A stretch of DNA of 64,000 nucleotides from Cardinalis cardinalis (taxonomy: Eukaryota; Chordata; Aves; Passeriformes; Cardinalidae): contig JACDOX010000008.1 of assembly GCA_014549065.1 (NCBI GenBank), positions 2,308,319-2,372,318 on the forward strand. Reading direction: 5' to 3'. Within the stretch, counting starts at the first letter, position 1. The number at the start of each line of letters is the position of its first letter. The notes beneath the pieces are model-generated. The model had not been told where the DNA came from and searched no databases. It was given only the letters and a program-made list of their open reading frames with translations. The translations under genes were made by a program, and so were the position numbers. Below are positions 23,331 through 36,959 of the stretch, piece by piece.

Positions 23331-26300
23331 TTTTGGGGGGCACTCAGTGAAAATGGAGCGGTCTGTAACGAACAAAAAAAACCATCAAAAAACAGTGAAG
23401 CACAAGAGTTGTCTGCTCTTTAAAGGGAGATTAAAACATGATGGCCTAAAAAAAATCCACAGAAAAAATGGTCTACAATTGAACAAGTAGCACAGTGGTT
23501 CAAAGGACAGCTTTACTGAGAAGTCCCAAACCCCGAATGGCTGGCTTTTCAAATGCCCATCGATACCTTGGGTACAGAAGTCCCACCTGAGCATTGCCTC
23601 AGATTTTAAAATCTGGCCTGGAACTTCTGATTAGAAGCAAATTTAGGGGGAGGGAAAACAAGTGGGGAACAAAAGTGGGGAGGTTGAAAGGCAATCAGGC
23701 AACCATGCAGAAGCTCTGCATGGTTAGGCCATAGAAGCTCTCCTGAGCATTTCACATAGAGAGCAGGCTCACTGCTGGCTCCAGAGGAACGGCAGGAGGA
23801 GAGGCTGGAGAAGTAGGGAGAAGCCAGGGTGAGCAGAGGCAGGCAGTGGCCAAGAGATGTGGATCCCACCTTTCAGTGGCTGCAAGGCAAGGGGCAGGGG
23901 GAAGCTGTGAGCAGATGGGCAGGCAGCGCCCTGCCTCTCTGTATTTGTGACTCTGGGTTGGTTTGTTCACTCCCTGGGGAAGTGGGTTTGTTCACATCCT
24001 GCCCTCCCCTCTGGTGCTGCACAGCCCCTCTTCTGACCTAAGTTCTCACTCCCCTTCTAGGGGGACCAGCCAGAGGGACTATTTCTGGTTAAATCGACTT
24101 TCATATTCTTTTTCCCCTTTCTTTTGTTAAAGTTTTCTGCTGCTTTTTCACCTCTCTGCTTTTTTGCTAATGTTGCTTTCTCTCTTGTCTTTTCTTCCTC
24201 TCATCTGCTTTGCTGCTCTGCCAGTCTCTTTGCTTTCTACCACCACCTGGTCTCATTTTTCATTTGACTTTCTCTTGCTCTCTCCTGCCCAGGAAGGGGA
24301 CCAGTGACTGGCCCCCAGCATGGCCACAGAGTGTTACTAGCTGTAGTTTCTAGCTTTGATGCTTTTTGTTGTCGAAGTGTGTTACAAATAGTATTGTTAT
24401 GGTAACTGAGAGGCTGGCAAGCCAGTGCCTGACCTACTTTATTGACAGCAAAGCCAAGATAGCTGCCTCATCTGCCTGCCGTATGGTTTGTGGTATCAGT
24501 CCCAGATGCCAGCAGGCTTTCCAAAATCCCGGGGCAGGTTTGACAATGGTGTGATTTCTATGTGTGTTTTCCTTCAATGCCTGTTCTTCCAGCATCTCCC
24601 AGGCTGATGTGTCTGTGGTCTCCTGGCAGCTCAGCGCAGCACTGACAGGAGTCACCTTTACCCGAGGCTGACGGCAAAGCGCGGTCCAAAAGCAGGCAGC
24701 GCTGGAATCTTCCCTCCTTCCCTCACAAGCAACAACACCTTTACAGAGCCGGCTTGCTGGCCTGCAGGTCTGAACTGCTGAGTCACACTATTGTGTTTTG
24801 GGCTTTTTGTAAAGCAGAGGACTATTTTCCAGGGGAAATCACAATGGAGGGATATGGCAGCTCCCGCGCAGGGCCCCCCGGGACCGCTGGGTCCCCNCAG
24901 AGCCACGCTGGCCTTTGTGTGGGCAGGGCCCGAGGAAGCCCACACGGCCCCACGGCTGAAGAATGCACAGCCTGCTTCAATATTTCCTTTCAATTCACTG
25001 TGGCCACTCTGGGAAGGGGTGGGTTACAAAACAGGAGAAAGGTTACATCTCATGCCTTTTTGGTATTGCCGTGCTGCGACAGCAACTTTGTACAGGCTTT
25101 CTGCTGTAGCTGTGTGCTAGGTGATTCTCTCAGAGCTCCCTTTCCGCATCCCCAAACTTCTACTGAAATCAGCAGATTTCCGTATGCAAACTTCAGTCCT
25201 TAGTAATTTATTGTGGTTTACAGCAGATAACACTTTGGAAGTTTTTCTGAAGAGCTAACTACAAGTAAATTCAATTCTTAAGTGAAAGCAAAATTAGATC
25301 TGGCATGAGCCAAAGGCAGAACTAAGGAATGAAAGATGGCTCAAAATGAATCTACAGGCAATCTTAGGCAAATCACCTTACCGGGACTCAGGACTCAAAC
25401 TCTCTATTGCTAAAGTTAAGATTCAGTTTTAAGCATTACCCTTATAGCTTTTCAAGAACTGAAGAGAAAGCATATTAAAGATAGCAAAATGGTTATTGTG
25501 TGTAATAGGACAGGGAATTTTATTAATTTAAAGTCAAGCTCCAAATTACACCTGGGTTTATTGCAATTTTATGCTCACGTAACACTACTAAATTTACTAA
25601 ATCTAATGTTAAGTTATGCTTACTGAAGAACAGAGGTGATAGGTTTAGGTTTTATCAGTAAATACCATGGCAGAATAATGTCTTTGGTGTCATTTTATCA
25701 ATTTCACAAAATACTGGCTCTCCTCAACCTGTAAAGTCTTAATACAACCAGAAGTGTTACCTAAATTCCAGCAGCATGTGAGTTTCTAAGTTAAATAATC
25801 TAATGGCACCTTGTTGCACACCACCTCTACAACCTAATTTTCTCTTCAAGTCTAGTGTTTCTATTGGATGTTCCACATTTAGGAGTATCCTGCAAATGTT
25901 TCTGCATGTATTTAATGTATTAAAATGCAAGAAAAAAAAATATATGATCCAGGAATTTTGATCCACTTTCATAGTGAATTTTTACTAGTATGAAAGCTTA
26001 CAAGAGATAAATTTAAAGTCCTGTATTTGACTATTCATGAAAAGCACATAACTGGAAGTTAGATAACTACTAGATAAGGCAGATAACTGTTCTTTTTTGA
26101 GCACTTACTGAAGAAGTCTAAGTGACCTACTAAAATTAAAATATGATTTTTGACATCAAGCACACCTACCTACGCCTCAAACAGAATTCTCCTCAGCATG
26201 GAAAAGAGGGAATTTGAGCAAAAAGATTCCACTGAAAAATTTTAACTAAAACTCACTTGCAACTATTGTCAGATGACACTGTATACAAAGGGCAAAGGCT

Positions 26301-26999
26301 AATTTTCTTTGCATCCATTTGTTATGAACATGTCTCTTCTGTTTAGCTCTGAGAGGATTGAGGGAAGGCTGTCACCAGCCAGCATGTCTGATGAGCAAGT
26401 GCCCTTCAGCACTTGGATCAGGGGGCTTGAAAGACCCCTGTGGGAAGCTAAAGAAGCAGACACCCCAGTTTGCGGGTTGGAGGTGGATTGGCGTGTGCCT
26501 GGCAGAAGTCTCCTAACTATGAGGAAATGCTTACAGGAGGGATAAACAAGATTTGTAAAAACAAACATAGCTACAGGCAGGCACATTAAGCCAAATTCAT
26601 TCCTCGTAAGCCTTGCCTGGCTTACACTGCAGGGGTGAGTTTGGCTCAGTGTGTGACCTTATCTAAGGCTGGAGCCGTGATATCTAATATGTACAGATAT
26701 TAACACTGTATGTACTTGGAGCCCTTCATTCTAAATGGATTGACAGATAAATTCAGTCTGGCACAGAGAAGTCAGGGTACCCTGGATTTGTGCACACGTG
26801 TACGTGCCGTGTGGCACAACCTATGCTCTCCGTGAGTGCCTAAATATAGAAAGTCAATCTATGCGGCGGGGCCATGGGGGCAGGGGAGGCTTTGGCCCTG
26901 ATCCATTACACCTGGCCTTTCTCGCACACCATGAAAATTTCATGTTGTTTTCCTCCGGTGTCTCCCGCGGTCTTTGTTCCTCTCAGGCCAGTGCTGACC

Positions 27000-27125
27000 A
27001 GCGTCGTCGCAGCCAGGCGGGCGGTGAGCTCCGGCTGCTGCAGGCTCCCTTTTGTTGCTCTTGCAACTTCTAATGAGCCGTCAATCAACAACCTTGTTTC
27101 TTCGAAGCTTATCTCGTGACTGCTG
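27000..27125. promoter_or_regulatory. Homeodomain-motif cluster, candidate enhancer
   Basis: A CpG-containing block (about 26955-27030) is followed by CTAATGAG and GTCAATCAAC, which are homeodomain and PBX/MEIS-like sites, at about 27070-27090. This is an inference from motif density only. Confidence 0.2.
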
Positions 27126-27912
27126 AGAGGGGCCAGGACTAGGGATAATATGCAAGCTGGAAGAAAATACACCAAGAACATATTGAAAGTGCTTTTTTAG
27201 TTTTACAACAAAGATTTTTCTCCAAATTATGGTCACATTCAAGCTCTCACTGTAAAAAAATAGTCACTCGGGATTACAGCACATAAACAACTTGGTACTT
27301 GAGGATGAAGGAAAAGCAGTAATCTCTATGCCTTATCGAAGTCATCAGATAAACAGGACAAATTACCTTGCGTCAGACTGGCTGGCAGGTCACCTTTTTT
27401 GGCAGAAAGAAAGGAGGCTCATTTCTAGAGATGAGTCAAAGTGGAACCGTGTTGTTAACCCACAAAAGTTTTGGAGGGCTGATTACAAAACGTGGTCCTT
27501 TAGGTCCATCTTTATTGTGTTTGTAACTCAGCTTCGTTACAGACTCATGGGGAGAAGTGAAAGACACTGACAGGAGGTAAGGTGAGCTCCAAGGCAGCCA
27601 GACCCCGAGTGCTGCTCTGAGGCACAGGGTCCCTGGTTCTGCTCAGACAGAGCTACTTCCCCAGCTGGGGCTTGTGAGGCAGAGTCTCACTGGCAGAGCC
27701 TGGCCTCTCTTTTCCGCCACGAGACCAGATTGACTGTTTGAAGGCATCTAACAGTCTAGAAGGCAACTAACACATCTCACCTGAGTTAAGGCAGCGCTGC
27801 AGGCTTGTGGAGCTATTTCCCTTGAAGTGCAAAGACTGAAGGGAAAGCTAATGAAAAAGACAAGTGAGATTTTATAAGGTGTTTTAGCAGTATCAAATTG
27901 TAGCTTTTTATT

Positions 27913-27939
27913 GGGGTGGGGGGGGGGAGAGGGAGGAAG
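27913..27939. repeat. G-run, potential G-quadruplex
   Basis: GGGG, T, a run of ten G, then AGAGGG. At least four G3 runs lie within about 21 bases on the plus strand. Confidence 0.6.
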
Positions 27940-28151
27940 GAAAGTATTGTACTCTAATATCTTTGTTTCCTGAAACAGTTTTAACATGATAAACAATTTC
28001 TATTTCTGTATGGAGGCTAACCAATACTTTGGAGGCTCTCTATTGCTTTGACCCTGTAGACTAAATCTTAGAAACCCAACTGCCTCAACACATCTCCCTT
28101 GAAGCATGGATCTCCCCAGCACCTCTGTGCAGTGAGCAGATGCTCTACGTT

Positions 28152-28262
28152 TTGCAGTGCTAAGGAACTGAAGCCCAAGGAAGCCATGTGACTTGCCCAG
28201 GGATGCTGGAAGTCCATGGCAGGCAAGGGACCATGCAGGCAGCTGGCACCACTCGTCCTTCA
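28152..28262 (-). repeat. MIR SINE fragment, antisense
   Basis: Blocks 'gaactgaagcccaaggaagc', 'catgtgacttgcccaggg' and 'ggaagtccatggcaggcaag' match the reverse complement of the MIR core in order. Confidence 0.7.
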
Positions 28263-30672
28263 CTGCACTTTACACCTTTGCAAAGTCAGCTACCATTCCA
28301 GTCTGACAGCATTTTCTACCCACTTCAGATTTTTTCATGCCCTGGGTTTAAATGCCAGATAGTCTTATAAACAGCTGAACAACATTGTCAATTCAAACAA
28401 TCCATTGTGAGCCTCTAGCTATCTAGTGGTTTCTGGCACACCCAGAGCATGGACCAAAATATTATTTCTAACCATGGTGATGTAGGAGAAAACTTGGAAG
28501 GAAGTCTGAATACTGAAATGCAAGAAGTCAGGTAGAATGAATCCTACTATACTGTTATTACTTCTTATAAATGTAGTTTTAAAGCAAACTGGCTTTTTTG
28601 TGGCTTGGTTCTTGGCTGCCAGGTATTTGGCATTGCTGGTACTGATAGTCCCTCACACAACCACACTGAAAACATACTGTGAGCAAAGCTGGTGCTGTGA
28701 TTCAACTAGAACAGCCAGAGATGGCCTGAGCGGAGGTGCAAGGAGGTTGTGTGGTTGTGTGGTCAGGCAGGTGTGCAGTACAAAGGGTTTCAAAGAGTAC
28801 AGAGTGTTACAAATGAGTCTGTGCTATTCATGTATAACCTAAACAAGACTGACTGTATGCACAGACCTTGAAGAAATAGAAATTTAGGAAAAGTTGTTCC
28901 AAGAGTTTAATATTTCTTTTGTGTGCCTTTCTTCATAGTGTGACTGACTTACGGGTGTCCTGGAAGGGACATGAATAAGGACTTCACACAGCCTACTAGG
29001 CATGATGGCTTTCACACACTCTGAGTCACTGCCAGGCTCGTGCCACACCATACTTAGTGTAACAGAATTTGCAGGAGCTGTGAAGATGAGCAAGACCAGG
29101 ATTCAAGGATGCCTCTTTGTTTCTTGACATTTCCCGGGGCGGTAGCTATCCACACACGAGGCATGTGGCTCTCTCATCTTCTAGCTTTGCTTTTGAATCC
29201 AAGTGGTTACAGCTGCTCTNTCTTGTGCTTTGCTCTAGTGATGAGGGTGGTTACAATGTCAAGTACGTGCCTGATGAGCCAGTTACTCGTGTCCGAAGGG
29301 ATGACTACTCTTAGAAAATAACTCGGTGGCCATAAATACCCGTTGTAAGCAGCAGGTACCTAACTCAAGGCCACTCAAATCCTTAAATTCTAGGGAACAA
29401 TAAGGCTCCATACTCACCCCAGCCTTCCTGCTTTCCTCTGGTATTCCCCTGCTCAGCACCCTGGCTGCTGTAAATCTCATTCCAGCTATCAGCTGCTCTG
29501 GGGCGTTGGCCATCTAATTGGGGCTCAGGAACTCAAAAGCAAGTGCCTGTAAAGCAGCTGTGAAGATGTTTGGCAAAACCAGGACTCATTGTGTTTGAGG
29601 TTGGTGTGTTAAAATGCACCTTTTTTTCCCAGCTTATGTAGAGTAGCTGCTCTTAGTGCAAACAATCCCTCACTACACAGAAAAAAGCCAGTGTGTGCTA
29701 TCAGCGCTGATACAGCTGATGCCAGCCTGCCCTTCTGTCTCCAACAGAGCTCTGTAGGATTTGAACATAGTTAAAAGCTGTATGATCTACTGTCTTGCTG
29801 ACCCTGTCTGACCCAGCAGCCTAGTGTAAAACAAACTGTGTGCTCCCCCACACATGCTAGCCATGGGTGGGACAATGGAGCCTTTCCAGGTGATCCTGGC
29901 TAAACCCCTCTTCAGCCCTCTCCCCACAACCTGTCTTGCTGGTCATGTGGTTACAAGAATGGCAGGCCCTGACTCTTAATAATTGATTATGTACAGGCAC
30001 TACAGGGGTCATTCAGCTGCTGGGCCATACGTGCAGTACGAGCAGATGTTCCCCATTTCCAGCAAAGCAAAGGAATTTTCTCTGGACAAAGTGTGGCCCT
30101 TGAGCTGCCAGTCAGAGCATCCCTTTTATAGGTGAAATCTGAGACTTTCTGGGACTACAATGGAAGATCCTTTCTAAATGTCATCTCTAATTAATCTATC
30201 ACATAATTTTTAGTAGTCCAGGAAGTCTTTCTGTCTAACCATTTGGACATTTAATAACCCCAGATGTGCTGCACAGAGCTGGCTGCTGCTTGCAGGGTTC
30301 CTGTGCACTGATGCCAATCATTGATCTTCTCTGAGGTGTGTGAGCACAAGAGCAAAGTACTTCTGACAGGTCACAAGGAACTAGCAGCACTCCTAAGATC
30401 AGACTTGGAATAGTTTGGTTTGGATTCTCAGGATCAAGGACAGCAAATTCTTCAGCACAAAAAGCAGCTTTACAAGGACAGGGCCCTCATGTTCTTAAAA
30501 CAGAAAACACTGTATAGCAAACATACAGAACATAAATGCCTCAAAGCTGAAGTGCAAGCCCCAAGGTCCCCAAAGTCTGAGGGACAGAGACCTCTAGATT
30601 TGCTCTTATTGAATTGACTAATAAATTCAAATGGTGAAAGCCTTTCCTGCTCCACTAAAACTGTCTTTAGGG

Positions 30673-30715
30673 TTTGAAAAGGAAATCTCCTGATACAGGA
30701 GATTTCCTTTTCAAA
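30673..30715. repeat. Perfect inverted repeat: 20-bp arms, 3-base loop
   Basis: Arm 1 (30673-30692) is the exact reverse complement of arm 2 (30696-30715), with loop ATA. The next outer base pair (G/A) does not match. It would form a perfect hairpin in DNA or RNA. Confidence 0.97.
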
Positions 30716-31589
30716 AGGGTAGGATCGAGAACCCCACCTAGAGTAAATACATGTCAGCTCCTGAGAACTTTGTGGTTAGAGGAGAGCATTTCTTATTTAA
30801 AAGAAAAGTGAGAGAAGGAGGCTGTCTGAGTAGCAAGTAGCACAGAGCAGTCCCGTGTGAATAATTGAAGTGGAATCTGGAATGCACACCGCCACATCGG
30901 GAACTTCTGGAGACCAGGTCTCATTGGAAGAACTGACTCTTACTGGAGAGGTAATGGAGAAGTTTCTGACCAAACCCTCTGTAGTCTCAGCCTGAGGTGG
31001 AAGAGAGACTCTAGGGTCGAAAACCCCTCATAGCACAAAGTTATATGGGATTTGAAAACCAGTCACTGGTCCAGGGCCTGGACACAAGTTCACAGAGGGA
31101 TCATTCAGTGATGCTTAGGATATCCAGAAGCTTCCTCCAGAGGAAAGGATTCTAGGTTTTCTGAAGCTGTGATACCACAGGAGATGAGAGACTCTAGAAA
31201 TCTCCTCTTGCTCAGTTCAGTATTGAGTATCCCTGAAAAGACCTGGATGACATGATATTAGAGATATTTTTATTCTTTTGCACTGCAGCTCTGAATGGTA
31301 CAGACAGCAATACAGCCTCAGAAGTGTCACAGTCTAGAGATGTATGGCTACCCTGACAGGCAATTTTTTCAAATAACTAGTGACTTGGGTACTGCACTTG
31401 CTCAGTGTAGGGGAATGTTTCTTTGCTCTGCTGCTGGCATGGCCTCTATTATGTGCTTAACTGCAAATCAGAGAGACTTCAGTTGAGAAGGAGCTCGAAG
31501 AGAAGTTTGTGGCACACAAGGTGTCCTTCTTCAAGAAGGCAGCAGAAGCCTTTGTAATAAACCACTTCTGCAAAGAGGGTCAACCAGCA
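30716..31589. other. Intergenic sequence, nothing recognised
   Basis: Only short chance open frames between the hairpin and the CR1 fragment. Confidence 0.5.
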
Positions 31590-32058
31590 CACCCGGCTGC
31601 TTTTCTGCTGGGCAGCTTTCCAGGCTCTCTTCCCCCAGCCCAGCACTGCCTGGGCTTGTTGTGACCCAAGTGCAGAACATGGCACTTGGCCTTGTTGAAC
31701 CCCATACCACTGGTCTCAGCCCAGTGATCCAGCCTGTCCAGCTCCCTCTGCAGAGACTTCCTACACTCCAGCAGATCAATACTCCGGCCCCACTTGGTGT
31801 CACCAACAAAATGACTGAGGAGACACTCAGTCCCTTCCTTCAGGTGGTTGATAAAAATATTAAACAGGACTGGTCCCAACACTGAGCCCTGGGTATCACC
31901 ACTGTTTACCAGACACTGGGTNGATACAGCACCATTAACCATCACTCTAGGCCTGGCCATCCAACCAGTTCTTCACCCAATGAGCAGCTCACCTCTCCAA
32001 GACATGGGCTGCCAGTGTATCCAGGAGGATGCCATGGGAGACGGTGTCAAAGGTTTAC
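31590..32058 (-). repeat. CR1 LINE fragment (reverse transcriptase region), antisense
   Basis: Read on the minus strand, this encodes a decayed piece of CR1 ORF2 with the QGSVLGPVLFNIFINHL reverse-transcriptase block. The catalytic (F)ADD position follows, but reads FVGD. After that come the LDRLDHWAE and MGFNKAKCHVLHLGHN blocks. It is truncated at both ends, lacks the 3' terminal CR1 repeats, has one N at 31922, and cannot encode an active enzyme. Confidence 0.93.
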
Positions 32059-33254
32059 AGGGGAGCAAGGGGAATACAAGGGGAAGAGGAAAGAGGAGGA
32101 GGATAACCTGAGAAGTCTCTGAATGAAATTGTTTGAAATGCTTCTCTAATATTTTGTATTCATGCGGGAAGACTAGATTCTCCATCTTTTCCTCATGTCT
32201 TTCCCAAAAATTCTTCCAAGCATTTCAGAATAAAGTAATTCCAGTGATAGGTTTTGTGAAGATTTTCCTGGAAGTAAGTAATGGCTTTCTAACCATTGAT
32301 CAAAATTAGATGGCAAGTATTACTGCTGAGATAAAGATTTAAATCCCAATAGAGCAGTACTCTTCTAAATTTACTTATTGTTAACAGGCTATTGACAACT
32401 TGTGCTCTGTGGAATCAATTCATTCGAACAAAATATATATCCAAGCCTTTCCAAGGCATAGGATTAGTTCACAAAACATTGTCAAGTTCAATCCATTAGC
32501 AGAAGTATACTTTGCAAGTTTTCTAGCTCTCCAAACAAATATCTTGGAATTGGAATAATCATACTTGCTAATTTTAAAAAAGAATATCATTTTTGCTAGT
32601 GAATTTTTAAAGTTTCATAACTAAAAATTTGCTTTTTTGCTACATACTTCTTTTTACATCCAGTTTTCCAACAGTCACTGCAAGAAGAAAAAAAAGATCC
32701 AGAAATATTGTACTTAGAGACTGAGACTGCTGTGTCTCAGGAATAGGGAAGAGTTGAATGGGATGGGGGACATTGTCTGCATAGTTGCAGTTTTAGGAGA
32801 AGAAAATGGTTTATTTAGTTGATTCCCAGTGACCTATCTTTCTTAGGTGTTCCCAGGATGCCCATCATATTAGCTCCAACTCCACTGCCTGGAAGATAGT
32901 AACAGAAAACTGCTATTTAACTTCATTCCTTTATCTAATCTCACCTATCAAGAGTGTGTGCAGCGACTTGGTATCTGAGCACCTCAGAGAAATTACATGA
33001 AGTCAACAACCTTCTTTGGTGTCTCCTTTTTGTGCTGGAAAAAAGCAGTGCTTATAAACAAGGAGAACCAGATCAGCACTCAGTGATTCAGCTACACATA
33101 CCCATAGGGAAGGTGCAGAGGATGAATAGGGGGAGCAGAGTTGTGGATGAAAGAAGTTCCACTTTCTGTGGAAGACTTCCAACAGCCACATCATAGCCAC
33201 TCATTAATTATAACCCAGCTGATATGGAACCCAACATTCAGCACAATTGTCTTA
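32059..33254. other. Intergenic sequence, nothing recognised
   Basis: A/T-rich, with no coding or repeat signature I can support. Confidence 0.5.
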
Positions 33255-33355
33255 AGATATTTAACAGATGGTGAAAAGTGAACTACAGGTAAATTGTTGG
33301 TCCCAGACTACTCAAATAGCAGCAGAGCCAGAGCTGCACTCCTGGGCCCTGATCC
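33255..33355 (-). repeat. MIR-like SINE fragment, antisense
   Basis: Diverged blocks 'atttaacagatggtgaaa', a 'cagcagagccagagctgcac' equivalent of the MIR 'gtggcagagccgggattc' segment, and 'tcctgg' occur in MIR reverse-complement order. Confidence 0.5.
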
Positions 33356-36300
33356 AGGACAATAAATTCTCTGCACTGGACTTGAGGTAGCCTGGCAAGG
33401 AAGGTTTTATGCCTCAGTGGATTCTCTTAACACACGGATCTACTGTGGAGGACAACTGCTTGTACCTTCCCCATCCCATCCTCCAAGTAAAACCTCTATT
33501 GACTCTGTTTTACACAGGTGCAGCCTATGCTACAATATCCCACTGTATACACACTCTGCTCACACACCAGAGATAGGGAAGGTGGATGAAGTGGGTGTGG
33601 AAACACCCAGTTTCACACTTGAGCAACCTTCAAAGCTGTCTCTAAGCAGAAAAGAAGCAAAGATCCCAGGGCTTCAGACAGCTGGAACCTAGTCTGACAA
33701 GGATGGCTTTTAGCAGCAATGCTGGCTCGAGTCACCCCAAGACAAGCCCTCACACCCTCTCTCCTTCCCACCGTGTGCCACCCCCTCCTCCTTTTCGTTG
33801 CAGCTGTTTGTGGGTTGGATGGTGACCCAGACTGACCAAGGCAGCTCAGGGATCAGGACCATTGGTTTGGGCTGTTTAAGCCAGCATTCCTACCAGAAGG
33901 AACATCTGCCATCATAGTTCAGTGCTTAAATATAAACCCATATACTGATGAAGCTGCTTGTCTCAGCTGCTGTTGCTGAAGCCTCTGCTACATTGCCTGT
34001 TGACAATAAGTAATCTGCTATGTAAATTCTCATAATTTCTATGCTTCAAAATAATTTTAAAGTCTGCTGTAATAAATGTTTGCCTCTTGAGGAATAACAG
34101 AACCCTTGATTTATGCTCTTACAATTACCTCTGTTAAGTAGTCACAGCACTTAAAAAAAAAGATCTTAGAGTGGCCAAAGGCTATTTTGTGCACCTCCAG
34201 GTCCACAGTTCAAATGCCACATAAAGTTTAATTGCTTTCCTGATCTGGGCTGATCAGTCCTGCTCTCTGCAGCATGGTCCTTGCTGCCTTCCTTGCTTGC
34301 TGTCAGTGCCAGCTGAGAGGGGCTGGAGCCTGTGGCACTGTATCTACAGTCAGGCTGAGCAAGTGGTGCCTGCAATTTATAAGGGATCATGTGCTCAACT
34401 TCCATAAATAAATGAAAGGGACAGAGTCATCCCTAGGAGCCTCATCACCTTTTAGGCACTCATGCATACAGTAAGTGCACTGGGCCAGCACAACAGCTCA
34501 GGAACAAAATGAGCAATTAATTAAACAAATGTACAGTAACAGAGGTAATGGAGTAGCTATCTCACAGTGGGAAAGCTTCCCAGAGCCATCTCACCTGACC
34601 AAAGCCTGGATTAAGCCAGCAAGGTGGAAAGGAAATGAGCAAAGAAGAGCTAAGCAAGTTTTAAAAAGATCAGAAATTGTGACTGAAAACCAGGAATACC
34701 TAGTCCTATCCTCAGGGTACAGACACATTAAATCATCAAAGCTTGTGAAAGTTCCAGTGCAGAGACATTCTCGTGCCCACTGCCAGCATGGAGTAACCTG
34801 AGGCTGTTTGGTCCTGGGAGGAGGAGGAAAGGCAGCAACCTCACATTTGTGTTGGGCTGTGCTGGGTGACTGCTGGACAGGTAAGAACCATGCAGATGGT
34901 GCTGGCACCCTTCTGTTCAGAGCCCAGCAGTTTATGCTGCAAATGGATGCGTCCCTATCCTCATTTACACCAGCAAGCTGGTGGGAATGTTAGTGCAGTT
35001 AAACACAGCAGTTGTGGTTAGTTTTCTGCTGCAAGGGGGATATTTATGTTGATTAGTTTTATGGTTTTGTACCTCTGGTGCAGCATCTTCCGTCAAACAA
35101 GGCCTACAGCAAACCATGGCTCTGAGCAAAGTTATGGCAGGTGATGGAAGTGCCCTAGAGAAGTATTAAGAGGTCCCACTGTATGTAAGAATTTCTTCTG
35201 TCTTCAAAGCAAACACATCCAGGTATCATTTGCTGAGATTCAGTGCTAGAAGTTTCAGGACAGCACTGCATGGCTTAGAGCCCAAAATGAAGTGGAAGGA
35301 AACATCCCCCAAGTCTTTAAGCTTGAGATGAATAGAATAGCACTGATTTGGGCAAAATTGTTCCAGTACCAGTATCAACAATGCCTAAGTGCCTCTAACA
35401 CTCCAAATGTGGCAGAAGAGTCATCTTTGAAGCCATGTGGCTACAGGTGATACAATTGAGTGGTCCAGGACTGCTGAGTATTCATTAAATGTTATTGATA
35501 ACTAGTTCTTGAAACGCTCTGAAAAACATTGATTTTAAGCAAATGTGTTACAAACAAGCACTGGCCAGCAGCTCTAGTGCAAGAGCATTACCTGAAATGC
35601 CAAAATCATTTGTGGATTTATTTCCAGAATAGATGTAAACACAGGACAGACACAATTTTTGCACATATGTAACTCCCAACATAGATGCAAAACTAAGGAA
35701 GTGTGGCATGAAATAAATAGTTCCTAAAAATATCTGGTGGGAAGCATTAAATTTCTGTTCAAATAGTCAGCTTTGCACTCTTCAGCTGGAGATAGGTGAA
35801 TTAATCATTCCTCAGGGAATTGCTAATTCTAGTGACTGAGAAGAGATAAAACAGCCAGAATAAGACTAAGGGTTTTAGTCTGCACTCATGTAAGTGTAAT
35901 TCCACAGTGATGCTCTTGACTTTTTATTGGAATAGGTCATGGTTCTTTGTGTTGTGGCCTGGTGGACTGTCAGACCCTAGATGTGATATTAATTAAGGAG
36001 GTTTTTCTTTGATCCAGTAATAATGCCCATCTTTGTTCTGGAGCTGCAGCAGAAACTGACTGGACTGAATCTCCCTTGGTGGGATGTCACCAGTGATGCA
36101 AGTGATACACAACTCCCTCTCCACTACAGGAGATAAAACAGATTAGAATACACACTCACACTACAATGGTGACATTTCAAAATAAAAATGTCATGTTTTC
36201 AGATTTACATGAGTATTACAGTTTACTTGGAAAAAAATCTCAAAGTAATCCCCCTCTCCTATTTTTTCATTAACAAGCTAAACTCTGATTTTGACTAGCT

Positions 36301-36959
36301 CTTTTTGTTATGGGAGTAACAAAGAATTTTAAAATATATGTATGTTCTCCACACTTTCAGCTAGTGCCTTCACTAGGTACAACTTGTTTGGTGGCTGAGT
36401 GTGGCATATCTAATTGTGCCAGCTTGTTGGAGGGCAATGGGCCCACTGCCTAAGAAGTCCAGGACATGATGCACCACCCTCAGCTGCTTCTTACATTGAT
36501 AGAAGAAACTGTGCTTGCCCCAACAAATAACATGCAAAGCATAAGCATGCTGATACTGTGGTCTTCTCCATAGTAAACAGCATTTTGCCTAATCCCAGTG
36601 AATTCACGGCAAACAATATTGCTGCTGTCCTTTATCTCGGGCTTTTAAAGGGAACATGTGGCTCTGATTTACCTTTTCCTCACACAAATTACTGTGCGGG
36701 AGAGTAGCAAGGGAAATAGGAGGCTAGACATAAAAATTACCAAGCAGTCTTTGCTATGTCTAAAGAAGCCCTCTAAGGGAAAAATTATAAGAATGGGAGA
36801 AAAATTGAGGGAGAAGGTTGCAATGGTATGTTAGGTACATGAAAATGTTAGGGCAGGTCCTTGGCTGCTGTAAGTGGTTGTAGCTTCATTAAATAAATGG
36901 GACCAGGATGATTTAAACTATAGGGGATTTGTTATGGTGTTCAGTGCTATTATCATTTC

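Larger units (their letters stand above)
23331..30672. other. Intergenic sequence, no gene recognised
   Basis: A polypyrimidine-rich stretch lies at about 24095-24290, a short GC-rich patch at about 24860-24960, and an A/T-rich stretch at 25200-26300. None has a coding or RNA signature I can support. Other elements in this span are listed separately. Confidence 0.5.

Noticed and set aside
24840..24960. GPPGPLGP-like collagen-type peptide in a GC-rich patch
   Set aside because: A single short stretch with an N in it and no splice signals or repeats. It is compositional.
25330..25400. Possible MIR sense fragment (cttaggcaaatcacctta block)
   Set aside because: Too short and diverged to separate from chance.
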